This document shows positions 7,498 to 12,603 of a stretch of DNA of 12,603 nucleotides, one piece after another. A program made the translations under genes and the position numbers. The DNA comes from DASXYG01 sp036502625. Lineage in GTDB: Bacteria > Actinomycetota > Actinomycetes > Streptosporangiales > Streptosporangiaceae. The stretch spans positions 1 through 12,603 of the forward strand of contig DASXYG010000077.1 in the NCBI GenBank assembly GCA_036502625.1, in the 5' to 3' direction. The notes under the pieces were generated by a model. The model was not told the DNA's origin, searched no databases, and saw only the letters and a program-made list of their open reading frames with translations. Positions within the stretch are counted from its first letter, which is position 1, and each line of letters starts with the position of its first letter.

Positions 7498-7671
7498 CTA
7501 GGCCGTGCGCGCACGCCGCTGGGTGCTGCCGCCGCGGTGCTCGCCCGCCGCCTTGCGCCGGGCGCGGCCGGCGCCGTGGTTCCGCGTGGCGCTGCGGCGC
7601 TCGGCCGCGGCCTCCGCCATCAGTTCGCTCTGTCGGGCTTCCATGATCTGCTGCGCTACGTACGGGTGCAT
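7498..7671 (-). CDS. Basic 57-residue microprotein upstream of the LAL regulator
   Basis: This short protein begins MHPYVAQQIMEARQSELMAE. A predicted helix of about 25 residues is followed by a disordered Arg-rich tail with 11 arginines overall. I recall short actinobacterial proteins starting M-H/N-P-Y and followed by an amphipathic helix and an Arg-rich tail, of unknown function; this is memory, not a search. The ATG at 7671 is chosen because this motif begins there, with GGGGAAA directly upstream and GGAGGG about 11 bases upstream. Longer forms starting at 7719 or 7770 lack ribosome binding sites. The stop is 11 bases before the LAL ATG and overlaps its ribosome binding site, suggesting a two-gene operon with coupled translation. 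It could bind nucleic acid or the LAL protein, but neither is shown. Confidence 0.65.
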   Translation of the reverse strand: MHPYVAQQIMEARQSELMAEAAAERRSATRNHGAGRARRKAAGEHRGGSTQRRARTA

Positions 7672-7867
7672 TTTCCCCGCGTTCCCTCCGTCGTGTGGCG
7701 GGACGTCGTCCTGCCTCATGTTCGAGATTCGCGCTAAGGAGACGCCTCCGGCATCGGGCAAGTGCCTCATATGCGGCGCGCTGGTGGCTTAGATTCCGCA
7801 TGTGGGTACGTAGGTGTGGCGTGTTCGGCCTTACGGGGAACCGGGCCACGGATCCACCCGTTGAGTG

Positions 7868-7877
7868 ACGTATACGT
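7868..7877. repeat. Perfect 10-bp palindrome ACGTATACGT upstream of the gene at 7910
   Basis: The site is self-complementary and lies within a weak promoter-like arrangement on the plus strand: TTGAGT at 7861-7866, then TATGGC at 7885-7890 with an 18-base gap. It sits in the 238-base divergent gap between the microprotein gene and the gene at 7910. An operator role is possible but not shown. Confidence 0.3.
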
Positions 7878-7909
7878 GGCCAGGTATGGCTCGGGAAGGA
7901 GAGCCCGGC

Positions 7910-8266
7910 ATGGGATGGCGGGACCGGCTGGGATTCGGCCGCCGCACACGCGTGCCACGACGCGGTGGCCGCAGGGTGACCACCCTGGACCGAGAGGCGA
8001 CCTCCGACGACATCAAGGCGCTGATCGCGTTCGCGCGCAGCAGGAGCGGCGTGGAGTTCTACGTCGAGCCGGAGACGTTCGCCACCGACACGACCGCCGT
8101 CGCCGTCGCGGCCGACGGGGAGTGGACACGGCGCCGGGTCGGCGCCCCTGAGGTGATCAGGAAGGTCGCCGCCGACCTCGCGCTCCCCGCGTACGACGTG
8201 CAGCTCACCGGGTACCCACAGCGCATGCGCGACTGGAACGCCAGGAACAAGCGCCCTCGTCTGTGA
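7910..8266 (+). CDS. Conserved small actinobacterial protein of unknown function
   Basis: This 118-residue soluble protein has a basic N-terminus (MGWRDRLGFGRRTRVPRRGG) and a compact alpha/beta body. A helix (about 31-45, DDIKALIAFARS) leads into GVEFYVEPETFATDTTAVAVAADGEW and then a C-terminal block ending YDVQLTGYPQRMRDWNAR. I recall this last block as strongly conserved in short streptomycete and related proteins that databases sometimes label oxidoreductase; no cofactor motif is visible to support that name. The ATG at 7910 has AAGGAG (7896-7901) 8 bases upstream; the frame is open from 7865 but without a better start. It stands alone, divergent from the microprotein/LAL pair and convergent with the esterase gene 32 bases away. 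Confidence 0.82.
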   Translation: MGWRDRLGFGRRTRVPRRGGRRVTTLDREATSDDIKALIAFARSRSGVEFYVEPETFATDTTAVAVAADGEWTRRRVGAPEVIRKVAADLALPAYDVQLTGYPQRMRDWNARNKRPRL

Positions 8267-8284
8267 GCCCGCAGCGCTGTGGGC
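8267..8284. terminator. Hairpin between convergent genes (bidirectional terminator candidate)
   Basis: GCCCGCAG (8267-8274) and CTGTGGGC (8277-8284) pair along their length with one G-T wobble, filling most of the 32-base gap between two convergent stop codons. The two-base centre means the innermost pairs must open. There is no T-run. Position is the main argument. Confidence 0.45.
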
Positions 8285-8298
8285 CGGTGCGCCCATGG

Positions 8299-9921
8299 TT
8301 ATCGCGGATCGATCGCGACGAACGGGTAGCCGTTCCAGAGCCGGCGTTCGGCGCCGCGCGGGTCGTTCGCCACGCGCGGGTGGAGGTCCCAGATCATCGT
8401 GGACCGCTGCGCGGGCCGGTACGACGGCCAGGCGGGCCGGGACACCAGCCGCCGCGCGCTCGGGTCTCCCGTACGCGCGAACGAGGTCCAGGCGTCGACC
8501 ATCTGGTTCGACAGGCGGGTGATGCGGGCGCGGTCGGTCTTCAGGGCCTCGTCGCCGCCGAGGATGCCGGTGAAGCGCAGCGAGCCGAACACGAACGGCA
8601 GCTCGGCCGTGTGGACCGCGCCGTAGCCCTTCGGCGCCGACCAGTTGAACTGGTAGAGGTACGTCGGCCGCCAGCGGTTCTGCGCCTCGGCCAGGCGGAT
8701 CGCCGGGATGCGCATGCCTTGGTCGGTGAACTGGGCGAGCCCGGCGTCACGCGCCGAACGGCCCCGGTGGTACGCCGCGCTGATCTTCGCGTGGCGGGAC
8801 TCCAGCTCCTTGGGGAAGAAGTCGTCGGCCTGCTTGGAGACCGCGTCGAGCGCCTGCGGGCTGCCTTGGCCGAAGAAGTTCAGTTCGTCCTTGTTGGTGC
8901 CGATGAGGACGTCGATTCCGCGCGCGTTGCCGCGGCGCACGCTGTCGATCACCGAGTGGCGGACGAGCTTCCCGTCGACGTACGGCCCGAAGTAGAGCGC
9001 GGCGCCGACGCCCGGCGCCGCCTGGAGCGCCTTGTCCTGCAGCTTGAGGAGGTCCGCCGTTGACATGCGGCGCATCTCGGCGACGCTGTGGGCGGGGAAG
9101 CCGGCGGCGATGCGCTTTTCGTACGCCGGGGAGTGGACCAGGTAGCCGCTGCCGCTTTCCAGGATGGCGCGGCGGAAGAGGCGCTCGGGGTGGGCGGTGG
9201 CGAGCATCGCGCTGATGGAGAACGCGCCCTCGGACTCCCCCATCGCCGTGACGTCGCGCGGGTCGCCGCCGAAGTTGGCGATGTGGTCGCGGACCCAGGT
9301 CAGCGCGGTCATCTGGTCGCGCAGGCCGTTGTTGCCCGAGCCGCGGTAGGAGGGGTCGAGGCCGCCGAGCTCGCTCCAGCCGAACACGCCGAGGCGGTAG
9401 TTGATCGAGACGACGACGGCGTCGCCGTGCCCGGCGAGCTTGGCGCCGTCGTAGCGTGGCTCGTTGGCGGTGCCGAAGCGGGCGGCGCCGCCGTGGATGA
9501 AGACGATCACGGGGTGGCGCTTGCCGTCCGGCTTGGGCGACCAGACGTTGAGGCGCAGGCAGTCCTCGTTGAGGTAGGTCTTGCTCTTGTCGGGATAGTC
9601 CTCGGACAGTTCGTCGCGCTCCTGGGGGCAGACGCGGCGGCCGTCGGTGGCGGCGAGGGTGCCCTTCCACGGCTTGACGGGCTTGGGGGGACGGAAGCGG
9701 TTCGCGCCCGTGGGCGACTGCGCGTACGGAATGCCGCGGTAGGCGCAGAGATCGCCGTCGGCGGTGCCCGCCACCGCGCCGAGCGATGTGCGGGTGGTGC
9801 AGGCGGCGGGCTTCGCGGCGGCGGCCGTGGCGGACTGGGTGGCGGCGCAGGACGCCAGCAGCAGGGGGACGGCCGCCATGGCCATGACCCGGGTCAGCCG
9901 GGCCGGTGTTCTGGTCAGCAT
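8299..9921 (-). CDS. Secreted type-B carboxylesterase, predicted lipoprotein
   Basis: This 540-residue alpha/beta hydrolase probably cleaves carboxylic esters outside the cell. The N-terminus is a lipoprotein signal (MLTRTPARLT, hydrophobic core, lipobox LASC) with Cys25 as the lipid-modified residue. Family marks are the oxyanion loop HGGA (143-146), the second signature EDCLRLNVW (119-127) and the nucleophile block NFGGDPRDVTAMGESEG with Ser230. The likely acid is Glu346 in GTNKDELNFF and the likely base His437 in GAVHTAELPFVFG. Cys98 and Cys121 probably match the conserved disulfide of this family. Unusually, the residue after the nucleophile is Glu (GESEG), where Ala, Ser or Gly is usual. 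The ATG at 9921 has GAGAGGAG 6 bases upstream; a GTG at 9942 would lie upstream of that site. It follows a two-component pair on the same strand after 117 bases. The substrate is unknown. Confidence 0.93.
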   Translation of the reverse strand: MLTRTPARLTRVMAMAAVPLLLASCAATQSATAAAAKPAACTTRTSLGAVAGTADGDLCAYRGIPYAQSPTGANRFRPPKPVKPWKGTLAATDGRRVCPQERDELSEDYPDKSKTYLNEDCLRLNVWSPKPDGKRHPVIVFIHGGAARFGTANEPRYDGAKLAGHGDAVVVSINYRLGVFGWSELGGLDPSYRGSGNNGLRDQMTALTWVRDHIANFGGDPRDVTAMGESEGAFSISAMLATAHPERLFRRAILESGSGYLVHSPAYEKRIAAGFPAHSVAEMRRMSTADLLKLQDKALQAAPGVGAALYFGPYVDGKLVRHSVIDSVRRGNARGIDVLIGTNKDELNFFGQGSPQALDAVSKQADDFFPKELESRHAKISAAYHRGRSARDAGLAQFTDQGMRIPAIRLAEAQNRWRPTYLYQFNWSAPKGYGAVHTAELPFVFGSLRFTGILGGDEALKTDRARITRLSNQMVDAWTSFARTGDPSARRLVSRPAWPSYRPAQRSTMIWDLHPRVANDPRGAERRLWNGYPFVAIDPR

Positions 9922-9964
9922 CGTGAGCTCCTCTCGGACCACTGCGATGCTGGCCCGGGAGGGG

Positions 9965-9985
9965 GTCCCGGCGGATCGCCGGGAC
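9965..9985. terminator. Strong hairpin between response regulator and esterase
   Basis: GTCCCGGCG (9965-9973) and CGCCGGGAC (9977-9985) form a perfect 9-bp stem with a 3-base loop, ending 43 bases before the esterase start. No T-run follows. It could partially terminate transcription from the kinase/regulator operon, stabilise the message, or be a binding site for the neighbouring regulator. A second GC structure lies right after the regulator stop (10016-10038: GGGCC-7-GGCCC, alternatively CCCGG-10-CCGGG). Confidence 0.5.
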
Positions 9986-10038
9986 GAGCGAATCGCGGTT
10001 CACCCGTACGGCGGAGGGCCCGGAGGCGGCCCGCCGGG

Positions 10039-10701
10039 TCAGGGGCGGCCGACGGTGATGAGGCCCGATTCGTACGCGAAGACGACGGCCTGGGCGCGGT
10101 CGCGAAGGTCGAGCTTGGTGAGGACGTTGCTGACGTGGGTCTTCACGGTGTGCTCGCTGACGACGAACTCGGCGGCGATCTCCGCGTTGGACCGGCCGCG
10201 CGCGAGCTCGCGCAGCGTGGCGGTCTCCCGGTCGGTCAGCTCGGTCAGCCGGCGGCGCAGGGCCGGGCTCGCGGTGCCGCGGCCCACGATGTCGGCGATG
10301 AGGCGGCGGGTGACCGTGGGGGCGAGGAGCGACTCGCCCGCGGCGACGAGCCGGACGGCGCGGACGAGCTCGTCGCGGCGTACGTCCTTCAGGAGGTAGC
10401 CGCTGGCGCCGGCGCGGAGCGCGTCGTAGACGTGTTCGTCGGCGTCGTACATGGTGAGCACGAGGACGCGCGCGGTCGTACGGCGGCAGATCTCCTCCGT
10501 GGCGCGGACGCCGTCGACGCCGGGCATCCGGATGTCCATCAGCACGATGTCGGGTTCGAGCTCGAGGGCCTTGGTGATGGCCTCGGCGCCGTCGGCCGCC
10601 TCGCCGATGACGGTGATGTCGTCGTGCGCGTTGAGGATCATGGCGAAGCCGCCCCGGAACAGGTCCTGGTCGTCGACGACGAGTACGCGCAGCATGGTCA
10701 T
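10039..10701 (-). CDS. NarL/LuxR-type response regulator
   Basis: This 220-residue DNA-binding regulator receives phosphate from the kinase encoded directly upstream. The receiver domain (about 3-120) shows the acidic pair D10/D11, the phosphate-accepting D56 in IVLMDIRMPG, T83 and K105 in GYLLKD. The LuxR helix-turn-helix is at about 152-215 (LTDRETATLRELARGRSNAEIA, SEHTVKTHVSNVLTKL). The length is typical. The ATG at 10701 overlaps the kinase stop as ATGA, so the two are almost certainly translated together; a second ATG at 10695 is possible. The adjacent esterase gene may be a target, but this is only inferred from position. Confidence 0.95.
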   Translation of the reverse strand: MTMLRVLVVDDQDLFRGGFAMILNAHDDITVIGEAADGAEAITKALELEPDIVLMDIRMPGVDGVRATEEICRRTTARVLVLTMYDADEHVYDALRAGASGYLLKDVRRDELVRAVRLVAAGESLLAPTVTRRLIADIVGRGTASPALRRRLTELTDRETATLRELARGRSNAEIAAEFVVSEHTVKTHVSNVLTKLDLRDRAQAVVFAYESGLITVGRP

Positions 10702-11810
10702 CCGATCGGGAGGCGGGCGCTGACGGTGAAGCCCCGTGGGTCGATCGCGAGCGTGCCTCCGCAGGTCTCCGCGCGCTCGCGCATTCCGACGACGCCGTGC
10801 CCGGGGTGGAGCTCGGGTACGCCGTGGCCATCATCGCGGACCTCGACTGTCAGTTCACTGGAAGACCAGGTCAGGAAGATGTCAACGCGGGTTGCGCCCG
10901 CGTGCTTCATGGTGTTGGTCAGCGACTCCTGGATGATGCGGTAGGCGGAGACGTCGACATCGGCGGCGACCTGGCGGTGGTCGCCGTGCTCGGCGAGGTG
11001 GACGGCGAGGCCCGACTGCCGGGCGCGTTCGAGCAGCGTGTAGACCGCGCCGAGGCCCGGCTGGGGCTCGCGGCCGGCCGCCGGGTCGGGTGTGCTCCCG
11101 CGGAGGGTGCCGAGGATCTGGCGGAGCTGGGAGACGGCGGAGCGGCCGGTGTCGGCGATGGAGTCGAACGCGGCGTCGGCCTTCTCCGGGGCCGTACGGG
11201 TGACGAGGGGGCCCGCCTCGGCCTGCACGATCATGAGGCCGACGGAGTGGGTGACGATGTCGTGCATGTCGCGGGCGATGCGGGTGCGCTCGCGCTCGAC
11301 CGCGGTGGCGCGGCTCTCCTCGATGCGCCGGGCCCGTTCGCGCTCGGCGGTGCGCTGGGCGCGGCGGGCGCGGGCGCCGGTGCCGAGCGCGTAGGCGGCG
11401 ACGTAGACGGTCGCGACGTAGCGGTACGTGAAGAAGTCCTCGTGCGGGATGACCAGGGTGGCGACGACCCCCACCCCCACCACGACGACGCCGACCATGC
11501 GGAGGATCGGGGAGCTGATGTCGGCAAGGGTGTAGGTGCAGATGAGCGCGCCGTACGGCATCAGCAGCCAGGTGTCGGATTGGGAGAGCAGCAGCACCAT
11601 GCCGGTGGTGGCCGCCCCGACCACCACGAACACCGGCCACAGCCACCGCCGCCGCCACGCCACCGGCGCCGAGGCGAGCAGCGCGAGCCCGACGAGCCAC
11701 CACGGCTGCACCCGCGGCACGACCACCGGCGCGACGGTGGCGACCGTCGCCACCGCGGCCACGATCAGATCAACCCGCCCAACGGCGAAATCCCGAATCC
11801 GCACTCCCAC
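10698..11810 (-). CDS. Membrane sensor histidine kinase (HisKA_3 / NarL-DesK type)
   Basis: This protein of about 370 residues senses a signal at or in the membrane and phosphorylates the regulator encoded next. Numbered from a TTG at 11816, it has about five hydrophobic segments (about 15-35, 40-52, 60-78, 84-97, 105-123, then 132-145). A linking coiled coil rich in Arg and Glu (148-178) follows, then the HisKA_3 helix with the phosphate-accepting H185 in IARDMHDIVTH. The ATPase domain has the N box ESLTNTMKHA (N301) and glycine boxes VRDDGHG and GHGVVGMRERAE. There is no extracellular sensor domain of any size. The start is unsure: TTG 11816, GTG 11810 and GTG 11804 are in frame and none has a spaced ribosome binding site. 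A CATACT at 11818-11823 could be a -10 for a leaderless message from GTG 11810, which I chose. Confidence 0.92.
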   Translation of the reverse strand: MGVRIRDFAVGRVDLIVAAVATVATVAPVVVPRVQPWWLVGLALLASAPVAWRRRWLWPVFVVVGAATTGMVLLLSQSDTWLLMPYGALICTYTLADISSPILRMVGVVVVGVGVVATLVIPHEDFFTYRYVATVYVAAYALGTGARARRAQRTAERERARRIEESRATAVERERTRIARDMHDIVTHSVGLMIVQAEAGPLVTRTAPEKADAAFDSIADTGRSAVSQLRQILGTLRGSTPDPAAGREPQPGLGAVYTLLERARQSGLAVHLAEHGDHRQVAADVDVSAYRIIQESLTNTMKHAGATRVDIFLTWSSSELTVEVRDDGHGVPELHPGHGVVGMRERAETCGGTLAIDPRGFTVSARLPIG

Positions 11811-12140
11811 CCGCAAAAGTATGACCCCGCCCCGGTTGCCCCCGCCTCACCGACAAGGACCAACCCCACCTCACCAACACGAGTGAACCCCCCAACGCGG
11901 GCTCGGATGCCGAGGCGACTACATGGTGCGCGCTTGCGGCTCGGCGGCCTCACGAGGCGGGCGGCGTCTCCGCCGAGGCCTCACGGGGGGCGCAACTCGC
12001 GCCAAGCGCCGTGCTAGCCGCACTGGAGACGAACACCCACCACCCCCGCGAGTCTCTGACCGCTCGAGGGAATCTCACGGCACGGGTTCCACGCGATCGC
12101 GAAGGCACCTCCCACCTCGACGCCCCGAATCCCGCCGCCC

Positions 12141-12269
12141 AGAGCACCCCCACACGCCCCCCAAGAGCGACAGCCCCGCGCCCCAACCAAGAACACGAAC
12201 GCCTCGAGGCGCGGAAAACAGTCGCGCGCAGCGCGGCCTTTCCCGGGGCGCAGCCCCCGCCCCACCCAG
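12141..12269. repeat. 129-bp direct repeat, copy 1
   Basis: This copy aligns with 12339-12467 from AGAGCACCCCCA to GCCCCACCCAG with about 10 substitutions and two single-base indels, roughly 90% identity. It contains two hairpins with GCA loops: CGCGC-GCA-GCGCG (12223-12235) and GGGGC-GCA-GCCCC (12245-12257). It also contains a 10-bp palindrome GCCTCGAGGC (12201-12210) that copy 2 lacks. On the minus strand both hairpins precede a TTTT run (complement at 12215-12218), so the unit could act as a terminator for leftward transcription. Confidence 0.8.
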
Positions 12270-12338
12270 TGCACGGAGCACGGGCGCGGAGCGAGAGGCG
12301 CGAGGCGGAGGACGCGAGGCGCCGAGCCCAGTGCACGG

Positions 12339-12467
12339 AGAGCACCCCCAGGCGCCCCCGCAAGAGCGGCAGCCCCGCGGCCCAACCAAGAACACGAACG
12401 CCTAAGGACGCGGAAAACAGTCGCGCGCAGCGCGGCCTTCTCCGGGGCGCAGCCCCGCCCCACCCAG
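12339..12467. repeat. 129-bp direct repeat, copy 2
   Basis: This second copy of the unit starts 198 bases after copy 1, with 69 bases between them. It keeps both hairpins: CGCGC-GCA-GCGCG at 12422-12434 and a 6-bp CGGGGC-GCA-GCCCCG at 12443-12457. The palindrome of copy 1 is replaced by GCCTAAGGAC. A separate 14-bp word CCCAGTGCACGGAG flanks the spacer at 12265-12278 and 12327-12340, consistent with a tandem duplication that included it. Confidence 0.8.
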
Positions 12468-12603
12468 AACACGAGGCACGCAGCACGGGGCACAGCGCCG
12501 CGGGACGCGGGCGGTAAGCACGAGCGTGAGGTACGCGGGGCACGAGACGGGGCGAGGAGCGAGGCGCTGCGAGGCCCTCGGGGGAGGCACGTGGCGCAGA
12601 GCG

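Larger units (their letters stand above)
11811..12603. other. Gene-free GC-rich right end with repeats
   Basis: I find no convincing gene in this stretch of nearly 800 bases. Long open frames exist on both strands but are rich in Arg, Pro, Ala and Ser with no domain, no ribosome binding site and no constant frame across the two repeat copies. The part next to the kinase (about 11820-11900) is C-rich on the plus strand, with G-runs on the minus strand. At 11941-11985 GGCCTCACG occurs twice (11946-11954 and 11977-11985), and TCGGCGG and CCGCCGA face each other (11941-11947 and 11970-11976). The remainder is the duplicated 129-bp unit and its spacer. Confidence 0.65.

Noticed and set aside
7487..8296. 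Open frame extending the LAL regulator upstream to a 1260-residue protein
   Set aside because: The extra part runs through the microprotein gene in another frame and antisense to the well-marked gene at 7910-8266. It has no family features, and a ribosome site fits ATG 7486.
8747..10834. Long frames on both strands across esterase and regulator genes
   Set aside because: They cross several genes with clear domain motifs in other frames and have shadow composition.
12141..12467. CRISPR array or insertion sequence
   Set aside because: There are only two copies of a 129-bp unit, one 69-base spacer, no short palindromic repeats in series, no transposase and no terminal inverted repeats.
11950..12543. 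Possible protein genes in the right-hand repeat region
   Set aside because: The two repeat copies are translated in different frames because of indels; no domain, start signal or codon pattern supports coding.

Overview
The window comes from a high-GC actinobacterium. Its 16S rRNA 5' segment, the rRNA leader motif TTGAGAACTCAA and the GC-rich codon use all fit. From memory, the 16S segment looks most like Streptosporangiales, perhaps Actinomadura or another Thermomonosporaceae. That placement is an inference and needs a database comparison. Most genes lie on the minus strand; only a DNA ligase gene and one small conserved gene are on the plus strand.

Positions 1-867: the 5' end of a 16S rRNA gene reads leftwards out of the window. 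It is preceded by about 500 bases of rRNA leader and promoter DNA with a clear TTGACG-17-TAATGT promoter. Divergent from it is an ATP-dependent DNA ligase (ligB, 868-2397). Positions 2405-4217: a small helical protein of unknown function and, upstream of it on the same strand, a tetratricopeptide-repeat protein. They are separated by 265 bases holding a good promoter and several perfect inverted repeats. Positions 4218-4513 are gene-free and carry inverted repeats. Positions 4514-7671: a large ATP-binding LuxR-type (LAL) regulator, with a 57-residue basic microprotein just upstream, probably translationally coupled to it. Positions 7910-8266: a conserved small actinobacterial protein on the plus strand, convergent with the next gene. 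Positions 8299-11810: a secreted type-B carboxylesterase lipoprotein, then a NarL/LuxR response regulator and its histidine kinase, all on the minus strand. Kinase and regulator overlap by ATGA. The esterase lies 117 bases downstream of the regulator, behind a 9-bp perfect hairpin.

Positions 11811-12603 hold no convincing gene. The most structured part is a 129-bp sequence present twice (12141-12269 and 12339-12467, about 90% identical). Each copy contains two small hairpins whose loops are both GCA on the plus strand.

The genes look like ordinary chromosomal actinobacterial content: DNA repair, signalling and secreted hydrolysis. I see no defence island, prophage, transposase or CRISPR array. 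The points most worth a second look are the TPR/small-protein pair with an operator-like palindrome over its promoter, the microprotein coupled to the LAL regulator, the unusual nucleophile motif of the esterase, and the two-copy hairpin repeat at the right end.
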